Positions 53,378 to 62,892 of a DNA stretch of 64,000 nt are shown piece by piece; position 1 is the stretch's first letter, and every line of letters starts with the position of its first letter. The stretch covers positions 434,001 through 498,000 of the forward strand of contig NZ_CP071446.1 of the NCBI RefSeq assembly GCF_017358165.1, read 5' to 3'. Under the pieces are notes generated by a model. The model had not been told where the DNA came from. It made no database searches and worked only from the letters and a program-made list of their open reading frames with translations. Made by a program: the position numbers and the translations under genes. The DNA comes from Thermosipho ferrireducens. GTDB taxonomy: Bacteria; Thermotogota; Thermotogae; Thermotogales; Fervidobacteriaceae.

Positions 53378-53917
53378 TTAATTTTCGATAGGTTTCACGG
53401 AAATACCAAGTATTATTTCACGGCTGGGAATATTTACAGGAAAAGAAAACTCTCCAATGGAAGTTTTTATTACACACGAAGAGCCATCTTTGGAAAAGGT
53501 GATTTTTCCAGTAATCGGGTCAAAGTAATTAACACCTTTGTTACTGTAATCCTTTGATACCATTCGCTTTAATATTGTTTTTTCTTTCTTTTCTTTTGTA
53601 TCATAAAAAGTAATCGCCTGATACGTAACCCTCTTAACCTCAAAAGTTTTATTCAAAATCTCCTGAAACGATATTTTCTTACTATTTAAAACAGAAATTT
53701 CTGATACTCCTCTGTTATAATAATCGTATCTTATATAATTTACTATGTGAAATGTTTTTAAAAAATCGTTGTAATCTGCCTTTATATAACTATAGAAACT
53801 CATTGTCGCGTCTAATAACATATATGCTCCAAAAATTATTTCTGCAAAGATAACTATGCAAATAATAAGTTCTACAAAAGATATATTTTCCCCCCTATCC
53901 CCCCAAAATCTACTCAA
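53378..53917 (-). CDS. prepilin-like protein of unknown function
   Basis: 179 residues. An N-terminal hydrophobic helix NISFVELIICIVIFAEIIFG resembles type IV pseudopilins (Glu at +5), but the residue before the expected cleavage is Asn with Gly two further back, so processing is doubtful. The rest (about 45-179) is a soluble domain. Start TTG 53917 has no good SD; a G-rich stretch GGGGGGATAGGGGGG lies inside the frame, so the true start may be further in. Last gene of the long operon. Confidence 0.55.
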   Translation of the reverse strand: MSRFWGDRGENISFVELIICIVIFAEIIFGAYMLLDATMSFYSYIKADYNDFLKTFHIVNYIRYDYYNRGVSEISVLNSKKISFQEILNKTFEVKRVTYQAITFYDTKEKKEKTILKRMVSKDYSNKGVNYFDPITGKITFSKDGSSCVIKTSIGEFSFPVNIPSREIILGISVKPIEN

Positions 53918-53920
53918 AAC

Positions 53921-54346
53921 TTAAAGTTCAAACTTTTCTTTTGGTGCTTCCCCCTTGGCAATTTTATCCAGAACACCGTTTACAAATTTACCGCTATTTT
54001 CTGTTCCAAACGTCTTTCCAAGTTCTATCATCTCATCAAGTGTAACCTCAATGGGAACATCTTTCACATAAAGCAATTCATAAGTCCCCAGTCTTAAAAT
54101 ATTCCTATCCACTGCAGAAAGCCTTTCCAAAGACCAATTTTCAAGATATTTACCTATTATTTTATCTATTTCACCGATCACTTTTTTCATTTCTTTAACA
54201 TATTCAAAAGCCTGTATTCTAAGTTTTTTATCTCTTATATACAAAAGCTCTTCTTTTGCTATTTCTTCTAAATCATCTCCTCGAAAATCCCACTGGAACA
54301 ATGTCTTAAATATGTATTCACGCATCTTACGGCGTCTTGTTGCCAA
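53921..54346 (-). CDS. nusB: transcription antitermination factor NusB
   Basis: 141 residues. [18 protein letters not shown] and [50 protein letters not shown] are typical. Binds boxA RNA with S10 in rRNA antitermination. TTG start directly after the preceding stop, behind GAGGGG. Confidence 0.93.
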   Translation of the reverse strand: MATRRRKMREYIFKTLFQWDFRGDDLEEIAKEELLYIRDKKLRIQAFEYVKEMKKVIGEIDKIIGKYLENWSLERLSAVDRNILRLGTYELLYVKDVPIEVTLDEMIELGKTFGTENSGKFVNGVLDKIAKGEAPKEKFEL

Positions 54347-54709
54347 TTACTGCCCCTCCTCACCTTCTGTTTCTTCGGCTTCTTTATTTAATTCTTCAAA
54401 TGTCTCTGTAACATCTGTTATTGTAACATTAACAGCTACAACTTGTAACTCTGTCATCCTTTGAATGTTTTCGCTAATGTTCTTCATAATTTTTCTTCCA
54501 AACTCCACTATACTTTTCCCGTAAGGAGCGCTTGTTTTTACATAAACAATCACACCATCTTCAGGCGTTCTTTCAATTTCTACACTTTTCTTTAACCTTT
54601 TAGATTCCTTATCATCGGGAGTAATTTCCAGTACTTCAAGAAAACTTCTGAATGCTATTTCTTTTAAAACATCATCACTAATATTTATACTCCCCTGTTC
54701 AAATTCCAT
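54347..54709 (-). CDS. Asp23/Gls24 family envelope stress-like protein
   Basis: 120 residues from ATG 54709 (AAGGAGGTGG). GSINISDDVLKEIAFRSFLEV and YGKSIVEFGRKIMKNISENIQRMTELQVVAVNVTITDV define the family, with an acidic tail. In Firmicutes such proteins localise at the membrane; they commonly sit between efp and nusB, as here. Confidence 0.88.
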   Translation of the reverse strand: MEFEQGSINISDDVLKEIAFRSFLEVLEITPDDKESKRLKKSVEIERTPEDGVIVYVKTSAPYGKSIVEFGRKIMKNISENIQRMTELQVVAVNVTITDVTETFEELNKEAEETEGEEGQ

Positions 54710-54722
54710 AATTGCCACCTCC

Positions 54723-55280
54723 TTAGGCTCTTTCAATATAATCCCCTGTTCTTGTATCCACTCTAACTTTGTCTCCCACTTCTACAAAAAAGGGGACTGT
54801 TATCTTTAAGCCTGTTTCGAGTATAGCAGGTTTTCCTCCGCCCGAAACTGTATCACCTTTAAATCCTGGTTCAGTCTCAGTAACTTCTAAAACCACGCTC
54901 GTTGGAAGCTGAATGCCTATAGGTTTCCCATCGTGCATTATTAAATCTATTTCTGTATTCTCAACAAGATAATATTTATCATCACCTATTTCATCCTCTG
55001 GTATTCCGTACTGCTCAAATGTTTCGTTATCCATAAAATAATAAGATGAGCCATCATTGTAAAGATATTCAGCTTTTCTAAAGGTTATTTGCGCCTCTTC
55101 GACCTTTTCACCACTATTAAAATTTACTTCTCTTATTAATCCTGTTGAAACATTTTTCAATTTTGTTCGTATTAATCCTGAACCTCGTGCCCTGAAATGT
55201 TTATTCACATCAACTATTCGATAAATTTCTCCTCCGTAAACAATATACATTCCTTTGCTCAGCGAACCAACATCTATCAC
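54723..55280 (-). CDS. efp: elongation factor P
   Basis: 185 residues, three beta-barrel domains. The tip loop is [16 protein letters not shown], giving Arg instead of the modified Lys of E. coli EF-P, as in T. maritima. C-terminal signature [27 protein letters not shown]. Relieves stalling at polyproline. No modification enzyme (epmA or earP) is nearby. Confidence 0.96.
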   Translation of the reverse strand: MIDVGSLSKGMYIVYGGEIYRIVDVNKHFRARGSGLIRTKLKNVSTGLIREVNFNSGEKVEEAQITFRKAEYLYNDGSSYYFMDNETFEQYGIPEDEIGDDKYYLVENTEIDLIMHDGKPIGIQLPTSVVLEVTETEPGFKGDTVSGGGKPAILETGLKITVPFFVEVGDKVRVDTRTGDYIERA

Positions 55281-55308
55281 AAAAACACCTCCCTGTTTTC
55301 TTAGACAA

Positions 55309-56682
55309 TTAGACTATTTTATATTTCACTGCAAGCAATGTAATATCATCATGTTGCGGAGCCCCCTGAGAAAAGGAAAATACATCTTTTTCCACCACAT
55401 CAACAACTGATTTTGCGTTCAGATAAATACTTCGTTTTAAAATCCTTTCAAGCCTTTCAAAGCCGTACTCTTCTCCTGAAATATTTCTTGCCTCCACTAT
55501 TCCATCGGTATATGCAAATATAAGAGATTCCTGTGTCAACTTTACAGTTTCTACCTCATACATCACATTTTCAAACATTCCAAGCGGTGTACCGGAAGAA
55601 CATACCTTCTCCATTCCACTATCGTCCACAATATATAATGGGTCGTGGCCTGCGTTAATTACTTCTAAAACTCCTTCTCCGTTTAATTTAAACGCCACAG
55701 TAGTAACAAATCTATCCTCTCCTATGTCTTCAAACATTGTATTATTCAATCTGAAAAATATGTCTTTTAAACACGCAGATGAGCTTTGAACCAGAGATTT
55801 AAAAGCGCTTCGAAGAGAAGACATTATAAGAGCGGCGGGCAGTCCTTTTCCTGACACGTCTGCAAGGATGCCAAATAGCTCTCCTTTTTCAGTTTCAAAT
55901 ACATCAAAATAATCTCCTCCAACGTGAACCGCAGGAATACTTTCGCCGTAACTCTCATACTTTTTGTTATGCGGAAACTTTTTTGGGAAAAAGTTAATCT
56001 GTATATTTCTCGCAATATCGAGTTGTTGATTAAACCTTTGCCTTTCAATCTCTTCTTTCATGGAAAAATATCTTTCAATACTGCTTGCTATTTGCTGCGC
56101 AGTAGATTCGATTATTTTTCTATCCCCGGCTGTCAGAATTCCTCCCGTTTCCTTTCCAATTAACGCAATAAATCCCCATTTTTTCTCTTCCCCACCTGAT
56201 ATAGGAACAAGCAAAAAACTTTCTGAGTAAATTTCACTTTCATCGTAGTATACAACGTTTAACGGATTTTCATTGTACAGTTCAACAAGATAATCTTCTG
56301 TCACATTTTCACAATTTCCTATTTTCTCAAAAGCTTTTTCATAAGATATATAAATTACTCCACACTTAAACTTTATCGCTTTTTTCAAAGTACGCAGGAT
56401 GGGATTCAGCATATCAAGTACATTTAAATTACTCGAAACAATTTTACTTACTTCAAAAAGCGTGGAAATCTCTTCATAAGTCCTTGAAATTTCCTCAAGT
56501 TGACTTTCAATAAGCAGGGTTGAAGTCTCTATTTCCTGTTTATACGCTATGTGCTCTTCTTTTATCCTGACTATTTCCTCTTCAATGAGCTTTAAGAGCT
56601 CTTCTTTCGTAGCTGCTTCTTGCTCTTTACTTTTTGAAATTTCACATAACATTTTGTAAATTTTCTTAAGCTCCTGCATCAT
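55309..56682 (-). CDS. RsbU/SpoIIE-type serine phosphatase with coiled coil and GAF domain
   Basis: 457 residues. N-terminal coiled coil (1-75), GAF domain (about 75-210), linker helix with [20 protein letters not shown], then PPM/SpoIIE phosphatase: [54 protein letters not shown]; metal Asp residues intact. It overlaps the CheY-like gene by 17 bases, a receiver-phosphatase pair that usually acts on an anti-anti-sigma factor. No such target is encoded nearby. Confidence 0.9.
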   Translation of the reverse strand: MMQELKKIYKMLCEISKSKEQEAATKEELLKLIEEEIVRIKEEHIAYKQEIETSTLLIESQLEEISRTYEEISTLFEVSKIVSSNLNVLDMLNPILRTLKKAIKFKCGVIYISYEKAFEKIGNCENVTEDYLVELYNENPLNVVYYDESEIYSESFLLVPISGGEEKKWGFIALIGKETGGILTAGDRKIIESTAQQIASSIERYFSMKEEIERQRFNQQLDIARNIQINFFPKKFPHNKKYESYGESIPAVHVGGDYFDVFETEKGELFGILADVSGKGLPAALIMSSLRSAFKSLVQSSSACLKDIFFRLNNTMFEDIGEDRFVTTVAFKLNGEGVLEVINAGHDPLYIVDDSGMEKVCSSGTPLGMFENVMYEVETVKLTQESLIFAYTDGIVEARNISGEEYGFERLERILKRSIYLNAKSVVDVVEKDVFSFSQGAPQHDDITLLAVKYKIV

Positions 56683-57043
56683 CTATCAACCTTCTTACTT
56701 CTTCTATAAGTAAAGTTGGACTGAAGGGCTTTGTCATCACAATAGAAGCTCCAAGTGATTTTGCAATTCTTTCATCTTCAGCCCCACCTTTAGCTGTTAA
56801 AATTATTACAGGGATTTCTTTCAAATCCTCCTCTTTTTGTTTTTGTTTAAGCACTCCAAATCCATCAAGACGCGGCATCATTATATCAAGGATTATTAAA
56901 TCTGGCTTTACATCTCGCATTTTTTCTAACCCATCTATTCCATCGACTGCTTCAAAAACTTCAAATCCTGCTTTTCTCAGGTTAAAAGTAGTTATCTTCC
57001 GTAATACTTCTGAATCATCGATAACGAGAATTCTGGCTTTCAT
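56666..57043 (-). CDS. CheY-like response regulator (receiver only)
   Basis: 125 residues, a single receiver domain: acidic pair D9 D10, phospho-acceptor D53 (LIILDIMMP), Lys in MTKPFSP. No output domain. Translationally coupled to both neighbours (TAATG with the gene upstream). Probably controls the downstream phosphatase; no histidine kinase is in the window. Confidence 0.92.
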   Translation of the reverse strand: MKARILVIDDSEVLRKITTFNLRKAGFEVFEAVDGIDGLEKMRDVKPDLIILDIMMPRLDGFGVLKQKQKEEDLKEIPVIILTAKGGAEDERIAKSLGASIVMTKPFSPTLLIEEVRRLIDDAGA

Positions 57044-57648
57044 TAAGACACCCCTCTCAAAACTTCAGAAAACCTTTTTTCGCCAATAAGTGCTTCTTCC
57101 CTCATCGCTATATAAACACTCTCGGAAATACTATGTGGATTAAACAAATTCTTCTTCCTAAGATAATAGTTTAACACAACATAATCCTTTAAACCAACTA
57201 TTCGAAGATTTTCCAATGTTTCCTTTAATGTAAAGTATCTCATACCTCTCTTTGTTTTCTTTTCTACAACATAATCAGGATCATAACTAAAGGGCTTTTT
57301 TATTATAACTTTGTAACTATAACCATCTATTTCATTAAAATCATAATTTTTATCAAAAATTTCAAATACGCAAATTTCTCTCAGGCATACTTTCCTGATT
57401 TTTTCTAATACAAAATTAGTATCGTAATCTTCTTCAAAAAAAACTTTTAAATACAGAGCCTTATCCACAATACCTGTGGGAACAGGATCAACGTAAGAAA
57501 TTTTTGGCATGGGATGAAATCCCTGAGTAAATTCCATTTTTAACCCAGAACGCCGCAAAGCTCTTTCTATACTACGAATGGTGTCCAGAGCCGAAACATA
57601 TCTGAATAATCCCAGCTTCTTAAATCTCATTATAAATATTCTACTCAC
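57043..57648 (-). CDS. TIGR03936/DUF2344 family protein
   Basis: 201 residues. FKKLGLFRYVSALDTIRSIERALRRSGLKMEFTQGFHPMPKISYVDPVPTG is the signature of this family, which is usually fused to or next to a B12-binding radical SAM protein. No such partner is visible here. GTG start overlaps the preceding stop, with AAGGTGG upstream; an ATG at codon 7 is possible. Function unknown. Confidence 0.82.
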   Translation of the reverse strand: MSRIFIMRFKKLGLFRYVSALDTIRSIERALRRSGLKMEFTQGFHPMPKISYVDPVPTGIVDKALYLKVFFEEDYDTNFVLEKIRKVCLREICVFEIFDKNYDFNEIDGYSYKVIIKKPFSYDPDYVVEKKTKRGMRYFTLKETLENLRIVGLKDYVVLNYYLRKKNLFNPHSISESVYIAMREEALIGEKRFSEVLRGVS

Positions 57649-58394
57649 TTTATTTCCACCTTCAAAGCAGTAAGTTTCCCATTTTCCATATCTGGTACGT
57701 AAAGTATCTCATTTTTTTCGTCAAAAAACAAATCAGCAGGCTTTCCAAGTCCAGAAAATTCGTATAAAAAACGTCCATCCCTGGTAAACACTCCAATATT
57801 CCCAGATTCATATCCACTTACAAAAAAAAGATCGTTTTTCCTATCGTAAGCCAATCCATCTCCATATGATATTCCTTTCAAAACCATTTTTTTCACCACT
57901 TTATTTCCATCACTAACAAATAAACTTGCTGGATCTGTAAAAGAAACGATATATAGATATTCTCCATCTGTACTCAGGCCATTTGGATAAGCTATACTCA
58001 GCACCGGATACAATTCATTTTCCCTTAAAATATAAATTGTGTCCCCATATGTATCTGATACATACATTTCACCATTATACTTCACCACGTCATTTAAATA
58101 CTTTGCACTACCTGTTACTGGCGTGTATATCTTATAAGTGTGGCTTTTCAAACTATATTCTATTAATCTATCTTTGTCTGCTATCCACAGTGTCTCGTTT
58201 TCTACATAAATTCCTCGAGGATCCACCAGATTTTCTATAACATAGTTCCCCATTCTTGACTGGTACAATACACTTCCATCAGCTGTGTACAATTTTCCCA
58301 TTTGAGAGATATAATATCCCTCCTGAGTTACCCATATACTTTCAGGAACAAACAAACCAAATATTGAAAAAAGAATGCTCATAACTATTTTCAT
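57645..58394 (-). CDS. exported beta-propeller (NHL/SMP-30-like) protein
   Basis: 249 residues. N-terminal signal-like helix (2-18), then about five repeats of the type LxxxGxYLYIVS and DPRGIYVENETLWIAD, with PNGLSTDGEYLY and DGLAYDRKNDLFFVS resembling NHL or gluconolactonase blades. No catalytic ligands are certain, so I do not assign an enzyme. Lies one base after lptB. Confidence 0.75.
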   Translation of the reverse strand: MKIVMSILFSIFGLFVPESIWVTQEGYYISQMGKLYTADGSVLYQSRMGNYVIENLVDPRGIYVENETLWIADKDRLIEYSLKSHTYKIYTPVTGSAKYLNDVVKYNGEMYVSDTYGDTIYILRENELYPVLSIAYPNGLSTDGEYLYIVSFTDPASLFVSDGNKVVKKMVLKGISYGDGLAYDRKNDLFFVSGYESGNIGVFTRDGRFLYEFSGLGKPADLFFDEKNEILYVPDMENGKLTALKVEIK

Positions 58395-58395
58395 T

Positions 58396-59103
58396 TCATT
58401 CTCCCCCCAGGTATACTTCTTTCACCACCTCATCTTTCAGCACCTTCTCCGGTTCTCCCTCTGAAATTATTTCCCCCTTGTGTATTACATACAACCTATC
58501 CACAACCGGTATCAAAGCTTCAACGCTATGATCAGTTACAATTATTCCAAGGCCACGTTCTTTTAAATTTAATATCATCCCCTGTATTTCTTTAACTGTT
58601 TTTGGGTCTATACCAACAAATGGTTCGTCAAGTAAAAGAAAACGTGGCGAGAGAGTCATCATACGTGCAAGCTCCAAACGCCTTTTTTCTCCGCCAGATA
58701 AATCAGACGCCTTTTGATTTTTTAAAAGCGCTATTCCAAACTCTTCAAGAAGTTTATTCGTTCTTCCATTTATCCTATTTTTCTGAGAATGAAATTCCAA
58801 TACCAGCTTTAAATTCTCATCCACCTTTAATTCTCTAAAAACAGATGTTTCCTGCTGAAGATAGGTTATCCCCATTAACGAACGTTTATGAATAGGAACT
58901 TTTGTTATATCTTTATCCCCAAGATAAACTTTCCCCGAGTTTGGCACAACAACCCCAAGAATAATATTGAAAAGAGTAGTTTTTCCTGAGCCATTAGGAC
59001 CCAGCAACCCAACTACTTCCCCATTTTGAACATTTAAACTTGCACCTTTCAAAACTTTCTTTCTACCAAATTTCTTTACTATTTTTTCACAATAAAGTTT
59101 CAT
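58396..59103 (-). CDS. lptB: ABC transporter ATP-binding protein, LptB-like
   Basis: 235 residues. Walker A GPNGSGKTT, ITYLQQETSVFRELKVDENL (the LptB-type Q-loop), LSGGEKRRLELARMM, LLLDEPFVGID. LptB powers export of lipopolysaccharide in diderms; here it lies next to a Skp-like chaperone, fitting an outer-envelope role. Permease partners (LptFG) are not in the window, so the substrate is inferred and a LivG-type role is not excluded. Confidence 0.8.
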   Translation of the reverse strand: MKLYCEKIVKKFGRKKVLKGASLNVQNGEVVGLLGPNGSGKTTLFNIILGVVVPNSGKVYLGDKDITKVPIHKRSLMGITYLQQETSVFRELKVDENLKLVLEFHSQKNRINGRTNKLLEEFGIALLKNQKASDLSGGEKRRLELARMMTLSPRFLLLDEPFVGIDPKTVKEIQGMILNLKERGLGIIVTDHSVEALIPVVDRLYVIHKGEIISEGEPEKVLKDEVVKEVYLGGE

Positions 59104-59110
59104 AAAAACC

Positions 59111-59596
59111 TTACTGACCTATTGTTTTTAAATATTCAATAAATTGAGCTGTGATATCGTATTTGGTACTTCCATATGCCATTGATTTACTATTAAACAC
59201 AAAATCATATCCCATTATTTCCGCATACTCTGCTATTTTGGAGAGTATTTCCTGTTCTATTTCCGCAAATTTCTTTTGATACTCATCATTTAACATTTTG
59301 TTGTACTGCTGTTGCTTTTGAGCATATTCTTGCATCTTAGAATTAATAATATCCTGAGAAGCACCTTTTGCTTTCAATTCTTTTATTTCATTTGCGAGTT
59401 CATTCAACTTTTTAGTATAAAACTGAACATCTTCCTGATATTTTGACTGCACTTCAAGCCACTTATCATAAGATTGAATAACCTTGGATGAGTCAATGTA
59501 TGCAAGTTTTGGACCTTGTGTCGTATCCCCGGCAGAAATTACAATAACAGAAGCTAATAGAGATAACGCAATAATCAATGGAATCCATTTTTTCAT
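59111..59596 (-). CDS. skp: OmpH/Skp-like periplasmic chaperone
   Basis: 161 residues with signal peptide (1-22). LAYIDSSKVIQSYDKWLEVQSKYQ, a long coiled coil (about 45-110) and GYDFVFNSKSMAYGSTKYDITAQFIEYL are characteristic. Holds outer-membrane (toga) proteins during transit. Located between lptB and the helicase gene. Confidence 0.88.
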   Translation of the reverse strand: MKKWIPLIIALSLLASVIVISAGDTTQGPKLAYIDSSKVIQSYDKWLEVQSKYQEDVQFYTKKLNELANEIKELKAKGASQDIINSKMQEYAQKQQQYNKMLNDEYQKKFAEIEQEILSKIAEYAEIMGYDFVFNSKSMAYGSTKYDITAQFIEYLKTIGQ

Positions 59597-59607
59597 GAGA
59601 GCACCTC

Positions 59608-61179
59608 CTAATTTATAAATTTGCTTTTTGATTTCTCTCTTGCTTTTGAAACAATCGAACGACGCCCTCTAACTTTAAAAGCTTCCAGTATAATTTCAGC
59701 TTCTCTATACGGAACTGTTATAAAAGAAAATTTGTCGTAAAGCTGGACATCACGAATTATTTTATCATTTATCCCCGCTCTTTCAGAAATAAACCTGACT
59801 AATTTTGCTTTATCCATCCCGCTATTTTTTCCTCGAGCGATGAATAATCGTACTTTCTCGCTAAATTTCCTGTTTTGAGATAAATCCTGAAAAATTTCAG
59901 AAATAGAACCTCTTAAAATATATTTTAATAAGCCCTCTACCACTTCTTCTGTTGAATACTCACTTAATAATTCTTTTGTTAGTTTTTTGTACACTTTGTT
60001 ATCTTTCACTTCATTACGATTAGAAATAAACTTTTTGATTTTATTTAACTTCGCCGACAAAACTTCTTCTATCGTTGGTATTTCTCCTTTTTTTATTCTG
60101 GCGTTGGAAAATTTCTTTATTCTGAATAATTCTCTGTACTCCTTTGGTGTAACAAAAGTTATAGCAACCCCTTCCTTTCCCGCTCTTCCTGTTCTTCCTA
60201 TTCGATGAACATAATACTCTGGATTTAACGGAATAGAATAATTAATCACATGAGAAAGCCCACCTATATCTATTCCCCTTGCTGCTACATCCGTTGCAAT
60301 GAGTATATTCACTTTACGTGTTCTAAATTTTTTTAAAACTCTCTCTCGTTGATACTGGGAAAAATCTCCATGAAGAGCTTCTGCATCATAGCCCCTTTCT
60401 ATCAACCTGTTTGACACTTCATCAACTTCTAACTTTGTTCTACAGAACACCAGACCATAAAATTCTTCAGTTGCATCTATTACCCTGCAAAGAACCTCAA
60501 ATTTTTCACTTTCATAAACTTCTATATATATTTGTTCCGTAAGATTTACCGTAAGCTGGTTATCAGTCGCCTTCACAAATTCATATGTTCCCATATATTT
60601 TTTTGCAAGTGAAATTATCCTTGAAGGCATTGTTGCAGAAAACAAAAGTATCTTTTTATCATCTGAAGCGTTCTCCATTATCCTTTCAACATCGTCTATA
60701 AACCCCATATTCAGCATCTCATCAGCCTCATCAAGAACAAAATATTCAACTTTTGAAATATCCAGAGTTTTTCTATTGATATGATCAAGAATTCTACCAG
60801 GTGTTCCTACAACTACATCAACTCCGCGCTTTAAATGCTGAATCTGATAATTTATTGACTGACCGCCATATACTGGAAAAATTTTCAATCGCTTCTTTCC
60901 CTTCAAGCTACTAATCTCCTCCGCTACTTGAAGACTCAGTTCTCTTGTTGGAGTTAATATTAAAGCCTGAACATACTTTTTTGGTTTCAAAAGTTCGATT
61001 AGTGGTATGCCAAATGAAGCAGTCTTCCCTGTACCCGTTTTCGATTGGGCTATTATATTTCCTTTTTTCGAAAGCATTAAGGGTATCACTTTCTCCTGAA
61101 CATAGGTTGGTTTCTCAAAACCTTTTTTGTAAATTGCACTCAACACACTGTCACTCAAATTAAACTCTTCAAAATTCAC
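59608..61179 (-). CDS. DEAD-box RNA helicase with DbpA-type C-terminal domain
   Basis: 523 residues. Q motif KPTYVQEKVIPLML, Walker A AQSKTGTGKTASF, DEAD, SATMP, RGIDIGGLSHVINY and HRIGRTGRAGKEG. The C-terminal ~80 residues (NSGMDKAKLVRFISERAGINDKIIRDVQLYDKFSFI) match the DbpA RNA-binding fold. Likely ribosome assembly or RNA turnover. ATG overlaps the def stop. Confidence 0.93.
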   Translation of the reverse strand: MNFEEFNLSDSVLSAIYKKGFEKPTYVQEKVIPLMLSKKGNIIAQSKTGTGKTASFGIPLIELLKPKKYVQALILTPTRELSLQVAEEISSLKGKKRLKIFPVYGGQSINYQIQHLKRGVDVVVGTPGRILDHINRKTLDISKVEYFVLDEADEMLNMGFIDDVERIMENASDDKKILLFSATMPSRIISLAKKYMGTYEFVKATDNQLTVNLTEQIYIEVYESEKFEVLCRVIDATEEFYGLVFCRTKLEVDEVSNRLIERGYDAEALHGDFSQYQRERVLKKFRTRKVNILIATDVAARGIDIGGLSHVINYSIPLNPEYYVHRIGRTGRAGKEGVAITFVTPKEYRELFRIKKFSNARIKKGEIPTIEEVLSAKLNKIKKFISNRNEVKDNKVYKKLTKELLSEYSTEEVVEGLLKYILRGSISEIFQDLSQNRKFSEKVRLFIARGKNSGMDKAKLVRFISERAGINDKIIRDVQLYDKFSFITVPYREAEIILEAFKVRGRRSIVSKAREKSKSKFIN

Positions 61180-61673
61180 TTCGTCTCCTCCAGTCTTTTT
61201 CGCATAATTTTTCGAAGCTCAAGAGCAAGTTGTTTTTTCACATCAGATGGTAATCTATCTATAAATAAAATTCCATCGAGATGGTCCGTCTCATGTTGTA
61301 TTATACGCGCCGCATAACCTTCAAACAACTCCTCATGGTAGCTTCCATTTTCATCTTGATATCTTAACTTTACCCACTTATATCTTCTCACATCGGCAAA
61401 AATTCCAGGTACGCTAAGACAACCTTCCTCTCCTTCCTCTGTATCTTCAGAATGTTCAAAAATTTGAGGATTTACTATTACTTTTGGCCCCTCTCCATAA
61501 TCCATCAAAAAAAAGCGCAGAGATAACCCTATCTGGGGCGCCGCCAACCCAACTCCGTCCTCCAGATACATTATTTTTAACATCTCTTCTTTTATTTCTT
61601 TTATTTGCTCAAAATTTGTTACCGGCTTTGCCTTTTTTCTAAGAATAGGATCACCGAGAAGTCTTACTTTCAT
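61176..61673 (-). CDS. def: peptide deformylase
   Basis: 165 residues. The three motifs GVGLAAPQIG, EEGCLSVPG and QHETDHLDGILFIDR give the Cys and two His metal ligands and catalytic Glu. Removes formyl from nascent N-termini. Overlaps surE by 23 bases. Confidence 0.96.
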   Translation of the reverse strand: MKVRLLGDPILRKKAKPVTNFEQIKEIKEEMLKIMYLEDGVGLAAPQIGLSLRFFLMDYGEGPKVIVNPQIFEHSEDTEEGEEGCLSVPGIFADVRRYKWVKLRYQDENGSYHEELFEGYAARIIQHETDHLDGILFIDRLPSDVKKQLALELRKIMRKRLEETK

Positions 61674-62421
61674 GATATACTTCCTCCAGATACTTTAAAT
61701 ATTTCTCATTTGTCATGAAAACGCTTATGGGGGTTACAGAAACATAGCCTTCCTTCAACGCTTTGTAATCTGCTAATGGATCAGGATCATTTTCTATCAC
61801 ATTCCCCATCATCCAGTAATAATCTCTTCCCACAGGATCCACACGCTTTTCAAAGTAATCTTCATACATTCTTTTGCTCTGTCTGGTGAGCCTCCAGCCC
61901 TTTAACTCCTCATATGAAACTGATGGAACATTAATGTTTAGCGCGGTAAATCTTGGAATAGTCTTTACATCGAATTCTTTCAAAAATTTCAACAAAAACT
62001 TTGCTGCGGTCTCGTACATCGGGTTTTTAAAATCAGAACTTGAAATAGCTATAGAAGGAATCCCCGCTATAGCACCTTCTAACGCACCGCTCACTGTTCC
62101 CGAATAAATCACATCTGTACCCAGATTTTTTCCTCTGTTTACACCACTCACCACCAGATCAGGAGGAGAGCCAAGCACAACATCCATCCCCATTTTCACA
62201 CAATCTGCCGGAGTTCCTGAAACTGCATATATTTCAAAAGGCTCATTTATATCAAGCTTTCTAAGCCACAACGGAAACCTTATGGTAATAGCATGACCTA
62301 CAGCGCTCTGCTCAGTTTCAGGCGCAACCACTGTCACAGTATGTTCCCTGCTAAGATATCTTGCAAGACATAATATTCCCTGAGCGGTTACTCCGTCATC
62401 ATTTGTAACCAAAATTTTCAC
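61651..62421 (-). CDS. surE: 5'-nucleotidase SurE
   Basis: 256 residues. Metal site ILVTNDDG, then APETEQSAVGHAIT, SGTPADCVKMG, SGVNRGKNLGTDVIYSGTVSGALEG. Dephosphorylates nucleoside 5'- and 3'-monophosphates. Nine bases after the YaaR-like gene; ATG behind AGGTGG. Confidence 0.95.
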   Translation of the reverse strand: MKILVTNDDGVTAQGILCLARYLSREHTVTVVAPETEQSAVGHAITIRFPLWLRKLDINEPFEIYAVSGTPADCVKMGMDVVLGSPPDLVVSGVNRGKNLGTDVIYSGTVSGALEGAIAGIPSIAISSSDFKNPMYETAAKFLLKFLKEFDVKTIPRFTALNINVPSVSYEELKGWRLTRQSKRMYEDYFEKRVDPVGRDYYWMMGNVIENDPDPLADYKALKEGYVSVTPISVFMTNEKYLKYLEEVYHESKTSR

Positions 62422-62430
62422 ATTTCCACC

Positions 62431-62892
62431 TCATTTATACAAATCAAGGATTAATCCGTTGATTTCTTCCACTCTTGCAGCAAAATTTATTGTACCAGAT
62501 TCCGCTGTCATTAATTTATCTGCTAAATCTTTCAATTTCTGATCAACTTTTTCTACAATTATATGAAGACGTGGACTATTCGTAGAATAGTCCATCTTTC
62601 CACCCAATTTATACAGCTTTTTCTCTATTAATTTTAAAAACTCCTTTATTTTCTCCTTATATTTCTTTAAAGAATCAGGCGTTGGTGATCTCACAAAATC
62701 ATTTCCAGCGTCCAGTATTTCCTGAACAACTCGCTCTATTTCTTTGTTTATTACCTCTTCCTCTACATCCATTAAAACATCAAAAAATCCTTTTACTTCT
62801 CCCTCAAAAGATACCTTCTTTTTCTTTGACGTTTTTTTCTTTTTAATAGCACCACTTTTTATCTTGGGATCACCTGGTGGTTCTATCCTCAA
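62431..62892 (-). CDS. YaaR/DUF327 family protein
   Basis: 153 residues. Lys-rich N-terminus (IKKKKTSKKKKVSFEG), then a helical domain with NKEIERVVQEILDAGNDFVRSPTPDSLKKYKEKIKEFLKLI and LHIIVEKVDQKLKDLADKLM, the DUF327 core. Function unknown. TTG start directly after the mrp stop with AGAGGTG. Confidence 0.85.
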   Translation of the reverse strand: MRIEPPGDPKIKSGAIKKKKTSKKKKVSFEGEVKGFFDVLMDVEEEVINKEIERVVQEILDAGNDFVRSPTPDSLKKYKEKIKEFLKLIEKKLYKLGGKMDYSTNSPRLHIIVEKVDQKLKDLADKLMTAESGTINFAARVEEINGLILDLYK

